Positions 44,901 through 52,377 of a DNA stretch of 64,000 nt are shown one piece after another. The stretch's first letter is position 1. Each line of letters opens with the position of its first letter. The translations under genes were made by a program, and so were the position numbers. The notes beneath the pieces were generated by a model. That model searched no databases and had not been told where the DNA came from. It saw only the letters and a list, made by a program, of their open reading frames with translations. This DNA is from Gimesia fumaroli (lineage in GTDB: Bacteria > Planctomycetota > Planctomycetia > Planctomycetales > Planctomycetaceae). Location of the stretch: assembly GCF_007754425.1 (NCBI RefSeq), contig NZ_CP037452.1, positions 3,943,164 through 4,007,163 of the forward strand, in the 5' to 3' direction.

Positions 44901-47127
44901 CGACAACAGCACCCACGTCGTGACCAGTGGCTACGATCGCCGTGTTCTGTTATGGAAACCGGAAGACATCGTTCCATACGATTTTAACAAAATCGTTTCA
45001 GGTAAGAAAAATGAACCGCCCCCGTTTATCGCTTTCGACGGACATCAGGAAAGTGTTCAATCTGCCGAGTTCACGCCCGATGGCACAATGATCATCTCCG
45101 CCAGCCACGATAACACTGTGAAGCTCTGGGACATTGAAACGACAAAAGCCCTGAAAACATTGCGGGGGCATGATAGTTGGGTTCAGGCAGCCACCTTGCT
45201 GAAGGATGGCAAATGGATTCTCTCCGCCAGTCATGATGCCCGGCTAAAATTATGGAACATCGCTGACTATGAAGAAATTCGAACCCTGAAAGGCAGAGTT
45301 CTCGCAAAACATGTCGATGCGATTCTGGACGTTTCCTTTTCGAAAGACGGAACACAACTGGTTACTGCCAGCCGCGATAAAACCGCCATTTCCTGGAATG
45401 TCGCAACCGGTAAGCCTCAAATTGAATTCACCGAAGGGCATGCCTTCCTGGCATCAAACGCGGTCTTTCTACCGGATCATAAGCGTCTGGCAACAGCCGC
45501 CGTCGACAATTCCGTACGCATCTGGGACATTCAGACGGGGACAGAGCACAAGCGATTCGAACACACCGGTCGCAGCGCTGCTATTGATGTCTCTTCTGAT
45601 TCACGTTTCCTGCTGACAGGCAGCGATAAAAAAACAGTCCGCCTCTGGAATATCGAAACGGGAAAATTAATTCGAGAATTGACGGGCCACCGATCTGAAG
45701 TCAGTGCAGTCGCCTTTTCTCCCGATCTGCGTTTCTGTGCCAGCGGAGATGCCCGGGGCCGATGTATGCTCTGGGAAGTTGCTACCGGAAAATTGCTGCA
45801 TCAGCTGGAAGGTCACACTCGAAGAATATCTGTTCTCAAATTTCTCCCCGATAGGAAAACGCTTCTTTCAGCCAGCGGTGATAACACCGTCGGTAACTGG
45901 AATATTACAACTGGTAAAGAAAACCGAAAACAGATCCTGAAACATCCAGATGCGATTCTGTCCATGGATGTATTTGCAAATGGAAAACAGGCCGTCACCA
46001 GCTGTGCCGATGGTTTGGTCAGAATCTGGGATCTTAGCAAACCTGAAGTCGTACAGACCATCAAACCAGCAAATGGCCTAATTAACTCGGTCAGTATTTC
46101 GCACGATAATAAGCGATTACTCACTGCCAACGTTCAACAGCGGGTGATTCAGGTCTGGTCCGTTGATTCGGGAAAAGAGTTGCTGGTCCCCGGTAAAAAC
46201 GGTAAACTAAATCCATTTCTCGATTTCAAAAAACAGGGTGGAATGTTATGGACGGCCATCTTTTCCCCGTATCACGACTCGATCTTAACAGTAGGTGGTC
46301 GGGATGCCCGACTCTGGAACGGCATGACCGCCAAACAGATCATGGCATTCCACCCGCACGGCGTTGTTGCTTCCGCCTCCTTCTCGCCGGACGGAAATTG
46401 GCTCGTCACAGGCAGTTGGGATAACTCTGCAAAAATTTGGAACACGAAAACGGGACATGCAGAAAAGAAACTGGAACAGAAACATCAGGGGTATGTTAAC
46501 ACCGTACGTTATTCCCCCAATGGAAAACAGATTCTAACTGCCAGTGATGATGGAACAGCAAAGCTCTGGGACGCCAACAGTGGCGCGGTTCTATTAACAC
46601 TCGAACTCCCGGATACACATGTCAAAAGCGCCATCTTTTCTCCCGATGGTTCACAGATCGTTACCGCATCCGATGATAAAACACTCGTATTGTGGGATGC
46701 CAAAACAGGTCAGAAAAAGAACACGTTTAAAGGACATGCCTGGCCTGTCCTCGAAGTCGCCTATTCGCATGATGGAAAACATCTGATTTCCGGCTCCGAA
46801 GATAACAGTGCCATCATCTGGGAGATTGCTACTCAAAAGAAAACGGTCCTCGCCGGTCACACGGCACCTGTTGCTTCTGTGGTATTTTCTCCAGACGACA
46901 GTCGCGCATTCACAGCCAGTGAAGATGGTACTGCAAAGCTCTGGGATGCGGAAACAGGGAAAGAAATCCTCACTCTCAGCAGTCACACACAAGGAGTCAC
47001 TTCCGTCGATTTCTCACCCAACGGCCGATACGTTGCGACCGGGAGTCAAGATGGGCAGGCAATTTTATGGCTCACCGTCGACTGGAAAAATAAGAACGCA
47101 GCGCAGATGGCGATCTCAAATCGTTAA
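41974..47127 (+). CDS. Transmembrane Ser/Thr protein kinase with 21 WD40 repeats
   Basis: 1,717 residues. Residues 1-240 are acidic and carry an array of Thr motifs (see findings). The Hanks-type kinase domain is at ~248-510: P-loop GQGGMG 255-260, Lys277 in VAVK, HRD 367-369, DWG 387-389 in place of DFG (seen in some bacterial kinases), and the APE motif in YMAPEMA. A TPR-like stretch follows (~515-600), one membrane helix (~616-637, RVFVGMLATVLVVVTGAFFW), a charged coiled coil (~640-745), the WEWGRL motif common before such propellers (~763), and 21 WD40 units to the end, enough for three seven-bladed propellers. The kinase should be cytoplasmic and the WD40 part on the other side of the membrane. 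It lies 128 nt after the giant gene and its end overlaps the next convergent gene by 4 nt. Confidence 0.93.
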   Translation: MNDIPDKDQRNDESSDDENPLNDQTQSDFEFDSEDHAPENDQTIISDQWESETISADGNEIPEDSNSEDIYQTQNDSDSELGTADDFSLNDQTIVEDSASEDINATIVAPAAVDLERTITEEDHAEWAGAQTISELPEEERPESVNDQTLVLDESENASEIGATLVEDHNTPQEIDATIVSDDVPPELVATMNSAWGDGMATMPEGPEMTIKADDIPGEDLTNQTSLVIKKRDFSDKTKSEYLNNAEYELLEVLGQGGMGVVYTARQTSIDRQVAVKMLKSKTAKNRDQRHKFLAEAVVTGELDHPNIVPIYDVGSNNSGALYYSMKKVEGRPWLKTIRKNSLAENLNILMKVADAVAFAHSRSVVHRDLKPENVMLGEFGEVLVMDWGLAQSTSGFRKSNSIITTSSMGGTPAYMAPEMATGPVDKISPLSDVYLLGAILYEILTGRPPHTGKTAMKCLMAAAKNEIVPTGKKGELVDIAMKAMATQQKDRYPSVQALQQAIMEYQSHSESISLATRAHSDLKGAKATENYELFSRALFGFQEALSLWPENHAAKAGAEKTTLSYASTAYSKGDFDLGLSLLSEKDPAHTELIEQIRSAQTERDARQQRLRTAKRVFVGMLATVLVVVTGAFFWIRAEANRALKAEEVAETERDTAIEERKKADAARAQESIALQKAVVSEKKAIAEKEKAEEAQRQEVVARQKEIIARQKAVKSEKEAITAKEKEEYEAYIARIGLAAAKIDENAFESAIQLLNGCPEELRNWEWGRLMHLCSQSSRTFNAKAPVDALAVSNDGSHFVTGGKDGFARLWDRASGKMLAQFDHNKNPVLAVALSPDGKTLATGSEDRKGFIKLWDLETHLQIQRTFQDPQQKMPFDKGHTEGILSISYSKDGTRLLTSSYDKTARLWDVASGQQLRRFWGHNWWVWDANFSTDERRIVTASQDGTAVIWSVETGKQGAPFTGHQGPVYSAHFSPDDNSTHVVTSGYDRRVLLWKPEDIVPYDFNKIVSGKKNEPPPFIAFDGHQESVQSAEFTPDGTMIISASHDNTVKLWDIETTKALKTLRGHDSWVQAATLLKDGKWILSASHDARLKLWNIADYEEIRTLKGRVLAKHVDAILDVSFSKDGTQLVTASRDKTAISWNVATGKPQIEFTEGHAFLASNAVFLPDHKRLATAAVDNSVRIWDIQTGTEHKRFEHTGRSAAIDVSSDSRFLLTGSDKKTVRLWNIETGKLIRELTGHRSEVSAVAFSPDLRFCASGDARGRCMLWEVATGKLLHQLEGHTRRISVLKFLPDRKTLLSASGDNTVGNWNITTGKENRKQILKHPDAILSMDVFANGKQAVTSCADGLVRIWDLSKPEVVQTIKPANGLINSVSISHDNKRLLTANVQQRVIQVWSVDSGKELLVPGKNGKLNPFLDFKKQGGMLWTAIFSPYHDSILTVGGRDARLWNGMTAKQIMAFHPHGVVASASFSPDGNWLVTGSWDNSAKIWNTKTGHAEKKLEQKHQGYVNTVRYSPNGKQILTASDDGTAKLWDANSGAVLLTLELPDTHVKSAIFSPDGSQIVTASDDKTLVLWDAKTGQKKNTFKGHAWPVLEVAYSHDGKHLISGSEDNSAIIWEIATQKKTVLAGHTAPVASVVFSPDDSRAFTASEDGTAKLWDAETGKEILTLSSHTQGVTSVDFSPNGRYVATGSQDGQAILWLTVDWKNKNAAQMAISNR

Positions 47128-47729
47128 AAGTGAAAATGCCCGTGGATACCTGAATGAGGTCGGACATAACGACGTCGTGGCCGAGGTGTGACATAAACGA
47201 CTGAAGGCTGGGTTACCACCGTCGTCGGTCTCTGCTTCACAACGATTGGCTCAGAAGCAGAGACATAGTTATGTTGTTGCATATACTCAATCAGGGGATC
47301 GCTGATTCCCTGTTGTTTGAGCGAGATGATGGTCTGGGGACTCAGATCAAAGGCACCACCCTGACTGCGAATGGCGCCCATAATTACTGAATCACTCACA
47401 CCACTATGTGACATTTGAAGCACATCGCTATTTTTGATTGCTGCCCGCGCCCTACGCTCATGATTCGCCTGTGCGATAGCAACATCACGTTCTTGACGTG
47501 CATCCTCTGCATTTCCGATCAGACTGCCAGCCAGTCCTCCGGTCGCGGCCCCGATTAAAGCACCCGCCCCTGTATTCCCTGAATGACTGCCGATAATCGC
47601 ACCTGTCACCGCACCTAGGCCAGCCCCATTCGCAGCTCCTGCTTCGGTATGATTCATTGAACTACAACCTACCTGGATTAACCCCAGTAGCAACAGAGAA
47701 AACAGACTTTTATGTGACACACAGTCCAT
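47124..47729 (-). CDS. Glycine-zipper lipoprotein
   Basis: Signal peptide with lipobox VGC (SLLLLGLIQVGCSS), then an Ala/Gly-rich zipper of G-x3-G steps (residues ~33-70, GAGLGAVTGAIIG, GALIGAATGGLAGSLIG) like outer-membrane glycine-zipper lipoproteins. A C-terminal part with MSHSGVSDSVIMGAI and a basic, His-rich tail follows. The ATG at 47729 has AAGGA nine nt upstream; an upstream TTG at 47750 has none. Function unknown; probable envelope structure role. Confidence 0.75.
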   Translation of the reverse strand: MDCVSHKSLFSLLLLGLIQVGCSSMNHTEAGAANGAGLGAVTGAIIGSHSGNTGAGALIGAATGGLAGSLIGNAEDARQERDVAIAQANHERRARAAIKNSDVLQMSHSGVSDSVIMGAIRSQGGAFDLSPQTIISLKQQGISDPLIEYMQQHNYVSASEPIVVKQRPTTVVTQPSVVYVTPRPRRRYVRPHSGIHGHFHF

Positions 47730-48047
47730 TGATGTGAATCCTTCCACCAAACCCTTGCATTTTTTACAATCCCTGGAAGCTCATCCCGAGAAGTCGTCAT
47801 AGACATTAACTACCATTAAATATATCGGGAAAGCAGAACTCAATTATCAGATAATTTAGAAGTTGTATAGATGAATTTTTGGACCAAAATACCCGTGGCT
47901 ATCTAAGTTGACTGCGTAGCACTCATAAGATCTTTTACTGCTGGATTTTACAGGCAAGTTTTGAAAATGCAGAAATCAGACGCCTTAATCTGTTCTATTC
48001 AATACAAACACAGCGATAAGATACTGATGCTCTTAGTGATTTTTTAG
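47730..48047. other. Intergenic region, nothing recognised
   Basis: 318 bp between divergent genes. AT-rich, no clear promoter pair or hairpin seen. Confidence 0.4.
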
Positions 48048-48680
48048 ATGAATGAAATATCGACAACATTTCAGGAAAGCAACCGCTGCATGGAATCAAT
48101 AAATACTGAACCGGTCACGATGCTGGTGACGGCTCATCCCGCTCCCGGAAACGAGGAAGAATGGAAACAGACTCTAACCAGTACCATCCAGGCATCCCTT
48201 AAATTTCCTGGCCATATGGGAACGACCGTTCTCAAACAAAAGTCCAACTCGAAGCCGACCTACCAGATTATCCTGCGTTTTGACAAACAGGAAAACCTCG
48301 ATAACTGGAAGAGCTCACCCGAGCGCGAGCACTGGATTTCTCGTTTGCACGCACTGGAACATTGCCCGCCTGCGATCACGCATAACACAGGCCTGGAAAC
48401 CTGGTTTGAATTCTCCCATCACGACGACCAGCATTCGGCGGTTCATCCTCCCAAATACAAGATAGCAATCATCGTCTGGATTGCTGTTTACGTGTCGATC
48501 ATTCCCATCATTAATGTGATACGTCCCTTCACCAACGAACTGCACTTTCTGATTGGTAGTGCCATCACAACGACGATCACGGTCCCGCTGATGACTTGGG
48601 TGATGATTCCCGCTTTAAGCTGGTTACTGCAAAACTGGCTTTACCCAACGACTGTTAGTAAACCTGAAGACAACAGCTAG
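48048..48680 (+). CDS. ABM-domain membrane protein
   Basis: The N-terminal half (residues ~20-120) is an antibiotic-biosynthesis-monooxygenase-type ferredoxin-like fold (VTMLVTAHPAPGNEEEW, TYQIILRFDKQENLDNW, TWFEF). The C-terminal half has two membrane helices (~140-165, ~172-198; PLMTWVMIPALSWLLQNWL). This resembles COG3224 proteins, which have no proven enzyme activity. The catalytic role is unclear. It is convergent with the sulfur operon with 257 bp between. Confidence 0.7.
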   Translation: MNEISTTFQESNRCMESINTEPVTMLVTAHPAPGNEEEWKQTLTSTIQASLKFPGHMGTTVLKQKSNSKPTYQIILRFDKQENLDNWKSSPEREHWISRLHALEHCPPAITHNTGLETWFEFSHHDDQHSAVHPPKYKIAIIVWIAVYVSIIPIINVIRPFTNELHFLIGSAITTTITVPLMTWVMIPALSWLLQNWLYPTTVSKPEDNS

Positions 48681-48937
48681 TGCTTTGTCAAGCTAGAAAT
48701 TGAGGGTGGGGTGTGTTGTGTTGTTTACGTGCTCCGTTGTCGCACTCTCGTGATATCCATTAACCCAAAATTAAAAAATGACACTCCACTAGTCAGTTCA
48801 AATTCGACGTTAAGCGCTACACCCGTTCTAATCTACCAAGCTAGCGGCCCCAACTCATTCGGGAAATCACACTGATGACTCAAAGTCGCCTTTCACGTAA
48901 AGGAATAATCGAAGCATCAATTACTAGATGGGGATTG

Positions 48938-49759
48938 TTACCATTCATAAACACCCATTCGATCTGATTTTGGTAAGTGGTCCTTCAGCACAAATCGAGG
49001 ACGCGAATGTGAATTGACATAGGCGGCAATATCGAGAGCATCCTGTTCTGTCATATTTGCATCATCTGGAGGCATCGCAACTTTCAGCCAAGCGGCTAAC
49101 TTCTCATTTCGGCTGAAGCCGGCACCCGCGTTATACGATTTCTCTCCCCACACGGGAGGCCCTTCTTCTGTCCCCTCTCCCGTTATTCCATGACAGTCTG
49201 CACATTGGCTTTGATAAAGCCCTTTTCCTCGTGGCGCATTAGCCTGCTCCGGTTTGAGCTTGAGCGGTCGCACGTGGTTAGGACCCAGCGGTTTCAGGGG
49301 ATTCATCTTCAAAAGGCTGCCGGTTGAAAGCCAAGTAATATAGGCACTAATCGCAATGGAAACTTTGCTACCCTTCGGCGGCCGAATTCCATTCTGGCTT
49401 CTCATGAAACAGTTCAAAATGCGATCTTCCAAAGTAATCACCCGTTTCTCTCGCGGCGACCATGCTGGATACGCGGCAGCGGTCCCCAAAAAACTGGCTG
49501 CATAAGGAACCGTACCCGCCATGAGATGACAGGAACTGCAAGACAAAGCATTTCCGACATACGGCTTGGATAACGGATGTGTGTCCGTCTTCTCGACAAG
49601 CTCTCGCCCCAGTTTGATGATTTCCCCCAATTCCCCCGGAGGATACGTCGCAGGAATGGAAGCAACTTTCTTCTGATCCGATTTTTGAGCAGCCAGGTTC
49701 GCAACCAGAATGCCACATACTAAAATACTACCAGCGAAAATGAGCTGTTTGAATCGCAA
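48938..49759 (-). CDS. TsdA-like dihaem cytochrome c (thiosulfate dehydrogenase family)
   Basis: Exported c-type cytochrome with haem motifs CSSCH (Cys74-His78) and CADCH (Cys186-His190). The block PYVGNALSCSSCHLMAGT, then LEDRILNCFMRSQNG, is the TsdA signature, including the Cys (Cys117) that ligates haem 1 in TsdA. TsdA interconverts thiosulfate and tetrathionate in the periplasm; direction here cannot be read. TTG start with AGGAG six nt upstream. Last gene of the six-gene sulfur operon, 41 nt after the DsrE-type gene. Confidence 0.8.
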   Translation of the reverse strand: MRFKQLIFAGSILVCGILVANLAAQKSDQKKVASIPATYPPGELGEIIKLGRELVEKTDTHPLSKPYVGNALSCSSCHLMAGTVPYAASFLGTAAAYPAWSPREKRVITLEDRILNCFMRSQNGIRPPKGSKVSIAISAYITWLSTGSLLKMNPLKPLGPNHVRPLKLKPEQANAPRGKGLYQSQCADCHGITGEGTEEGPPVWGEKSYNAGAGFSRNEKLAAWLKVAMPPDDANMTEQDALDIAAYVNSHSRPRFVLKDHLPKSDRMGVYEW

Positions 49760-49800
49760 TCTTTTCTCCTCGCCTCATCCGGATCGATTTACCTGATTTC

Positions 49801-50826
49801 TTACTTCAACAGAGGAACGTACGCATAACCATCTGTCTGCAGGTTGACGAGCGATGTTAGTGCGGAAACGGCCACGTCCGTAAAGACGACCACTTCTGTC
49901 GGCTTCCCACCTTTACTAACCAATGATTGACCGCAGACATAAATTTCAACACCTGCTTCATGCAGTTCGTGTAATAACTCCAAGTTCGGATTCCCTTCGG
50001 TCTCAAAACGCTGGGAGTAGACATCGTCGTTCAATACACAAAGCGTGGCATCACCATGCAGAACGATCGCAATCTGTACGGTGGCAGGTGATTTGCCGGC
50101 TCCCTGATAGATGTTAAGGTAACGGGCCACTTTCTCAATCCCGGGGTTCAGCTTGTTGGCCTCGCCTCCTTTGGTCAGATCAACACAAATCTTGCTTTCA
50201 TCGCGAGGTTGCTGTGCTGCATCCGGAAGAGGAACGACTTTTCCATATTGTTTAATCACCGGATTGAGGTACTTTATCTTTTCAGCCTGAGACGTCTGCT
50301 TCAAATTAGGAACTGGGTGATTCTTCATGGCTTCCGGAAAACCGCGTTTGACAAATCCGGAGACGGCTTTTGCATGTGCTTTAATCAACTGAGCAACATA
50401 TGGATTGGCAGAAGTTTCTGTCACACGTACCCCATTGGCTGTTTTTTCATACGACATCTTAATCTGATCCGCGTGTTTGAAGAGTTCTGCAAAGAGCGGA
50501 TCACGCATCCGGATTGGCTCTTTCTTTTCAATTCGCTCTTTCATCCAGTACACATGCTCTTTGATTTTCGCAGCGACCTGAGGATCGCTCGATTCAGTAA
50601 GCGTTTTCACGCCATTCGGCAGTTCTTCAACCGTTCGCTTGATTTTCTGATGATTCATCAACAGGAAACGAAAGTCCTGATGGTCTCGATCATGGGCTTG
50701 CCCTTGCCCGTGTCCCCCTCTTCCCCGTCCGGGACCGCGCCCCGGCCCCCGTTGGGCCAGGGCTGTGCCTGCGACCACACAAACGAGAAGCAATACCATT
50801 CCATTTCGTAGAGATCGTACTTTCAT
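49801..50826 (-). CDS. Exported DsrE-family protein with duplicated N-terminal domain
   Basis: Signal peptide (residues 1-24, TALAQ), then a Gly/Arg-rich stretch. Residues ~52-99 and ~112-159 are two copies of one unit: H-x2-I ... NGV-x2-T-x-[TS]-x2-[DN]P-x-VA-x2-IK-x-H, with His59/His91 and His118/His151. The C-terminal half (~195-341) is a DsrE-like fold (IAIVLHGDATLCVL, AGVEIYVCGQSL) with the conserved Cys298. DsrE proteins carry sulfur on this Cys and are normally cytoplasmic; an exported form is unusual. It is flanked by sulfide:quinone oxidoreductase and the TsdA-like cytochrome. Confidence 0.75.
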   Translation of the reverse strand: MKVRSLRNGMVLLLVCVVAGTALAQRGPGRGPGRGRGGHGQGQAHDRDHQDFRFLLMNHQKIKRTVEELPNGVKTLTESSDPQVAAKIKEHVYWMKERIEKKEPIRMRDPLFAELFKHADQIKMSYEKTANGVRVTETSANPYVAQLIKAHAKAVSGFVKRGFPEAMKNHPVPNLKQTSQAEKIKYLNPVIKQYGKVVPLPDAAQQPRDESKICVDLTKGGEANKLNPGIEKVARYLNIYQGAGKSPATVQIAIVLHGDATLCVLNDDVYSQRFETEGNPNLELLHELHEAGVEIYVCGQSLVSKGGKPTEVVVFTDVAVSALTSLVNLQTDGYAYVPLLK

Positions 50827-50892
50827 TTTCTCATTACCTTCACGTTATTTTTATGTTGAGTGATTCTAGTTTCGGTTCTTTAAAGCAATCGT

Positions 50893-52143
50893 TCAGGCAC
50901 GTCCTTTTAACATACCTTTCCAGTAGAGAATGGGTAAAAGATACTTTTTTACAATCCACATGCTCCACCGTTCTTTGGCTTGGCTGAATGGAAAGGTTTC
51001 TGCTGGATTTTTGTCATAGTCAAATTCTGCAAGTACCAGCTTTCCATAACCTGTTACCAGCGGGCATGATGTATAACCGTCATACTTCGCAGTGAGCGGT
51101 TTTCCCGCAATTAATGACTGCAGGTTCTTGACCAATGCAGGTGACTGCTTCCGAATCGCAGCTGCTGTTTTGGACGTCGGCAGATTACTGCTGTCACCCA
51201 GTGCAAATACATTGGAATAACGCACGTGCTGTAGCGTATATTTATCAACATCGACCCAGCCTTTTTCATCCGCCAGAGGGCTCTTCGCAATAAATTCCGG
51301 AGGCCCCATCGGAGGTGTCACATGAATCATGTCATAGTGAATTGAGACTTCGTCACCTGTTTCGGTATTCCGGAAGATCGCTTCCTTCGTGTCGGCACTA
51401 ATGGCAACCAGACTATGATTAAATCGCGTATCAATTTCCTTGCGTTTAATCACACCCTCCAAAACATTCCGATATCGCTCAACGGCAAAGATGGTATTAC
51501 TTCCGGATGCGAAAATGACATGTGTTTTATCCCGCACGCCACTTTTTCGAAAATAGTCGTCGGCCAGATAACAGATTTTCTGTGGTGCACCACCACACTT
51601 AATTCCCGTTACAGGCTGGGTAAAAATGGCCGTTCCTCCTTGGAAGTTTCGGATATTTTCCCATGTACTACCGACAGTCTCAAAAGAGTAATTACTACAG
51701 ACTCCGTCTTTTCCGAGACTGTCCTTCAAGCCAGTGATGGCATCCCAATTGATTTGAATGCCGGCACAAACCACCAGAAAGTCATATTGAATTGTGCGCC
51801 CGTCTCGCGTTTTAACCCGATTTTTCTCTGGATCAAATTCAACGACAGCATCCTGAATCCAGGTTGCATTCTTCGGAATCACAGAAGCTTCATCGCGACG
51901 CGTGGCTTCTTTGCGATAGGTCCCGCCCCCCACCAGGGTCCAGGCAGGTTGATAATAATGATTGTCAGCGGGATCAATAATGGCAACGTCGGTCTCGTTA
52001 AACCAGCCCTTAGTCAATTTCGCTGCCACGGTAATACCCGCGGCTCCTCCCCCCACAATTACCACTTGATGATGCAGTACCGAATCAGGACTTTCTTGAG
52101 CCGGACTGCTTTGAACAGATTGATCGATGGTTTCTGAAATCAT
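50893..52143 (-). CDS. sqr: Sulfide:quinone oxidoreductase, type II-like
   Basis: FAD enzyme that oxidises sulfide to persulfide or polysulfide and passes electrons to quinone. The FAD site is VVIVGGGAAGITVAAKLTK (residues 27-45). The redox cysteines are Cys183 (IKCGGAPQKI) and Cys360 (YTSCPLVTGYG), 177 apart, almost the spacing of mitochondrial SQOR (201/379). The C-terminus (WIVKKYLLPILYWKGMLKG) is a membrane-associating helix as in this type. GGGAG lies seven nt before the ATG, which overlaps the upstream gene's stop as ATGA. Confidence 0.9.
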   Translation of the reverse strand: MISETIDQSVQSSPAQESPDSVLHHQVVIVGGGAAGITVAAKLTKGWFNETDVAIIDPADNHYYQPAWTLVGGGTYRKEATRRDEASVIPKNATWIQDAVVEFDPEKNRVKTRDGRTIQYDFLVVCAGIQINWDAITGLKDSLGKDGVCSNYSFETVGSTWENIRNFQGGTAIFTQPVTGIKCGGAPQKICYLADDYFRKSGVRDKTHVIFASGSNTIFAVERYRNVLEGVIKRKEIDTRFNHSLVAISADTKEAIFRNTETGDEVSIHYDMIHVTPPMGPPEFIAKSPLADEKGWVDVDKYTLQHVRYSNVFALGDSSNLPTSKTAAAIRKQSPALVKNLQSLIAGKPLTAKYDGYTSCPLVTGYGKLVLAEFDYDKNPAETFPFSQAKERWSMWIVKKYLLPILYWKGMLKGRA

Positions 52144-52364
52144 TTGATATCTCCCGTTTGCGAAACGTCCGATCCTGTCATTCCATCAGATTGAACTGAT
52201 TCAAGATCGGAATTCACATTGCAATGATGAGAACGCGACTTGGTATGTGAATCGATGTGACATAGTCCACTCAGGCATGTCTTCATCCCAAACCGAGGCA
52301 GCACCCACACGTTGAGAACGAACCACACTGCCAGTATTGTCAGTAAAACCGTAATGTCAGTCAT
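52140..52364 (-). CDS. Small membrane protein with Cys pair (74 aa)
   Basis: One N-terminal membrane helix (residues 4-22, TDITVLLTILAVWFVLNVW) followed by LPRFGMKTCLSGLCH with Cys30 and Cys35, then a polar tail with a few His. AGGA lies six nt before the ATG. It is coupled by an ATGA overlap to sqr and follows the persulfide dioxygenase gene by 13 nt. No known family; the context suggests a sulfur or redox partner of SQR. Confidence 0.7.
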   Translation of the reverse strand: MTDITVLLTILAVWFVLNVWVLPRFGMKTCLSGLCHIDSHTKSRSHHCNVNSDLESVQSDGMTGSDVSQTGDIK

Positions 52365-52377
52365 GCTTACTTCCTTA

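Noticed and set aside
48681-48937. Insertion-sequence remnant
   Set aside because: The CAAGCTAG string appears at 48699 and 48837, but no inverted ends or transposase trace is present; too weak to call.
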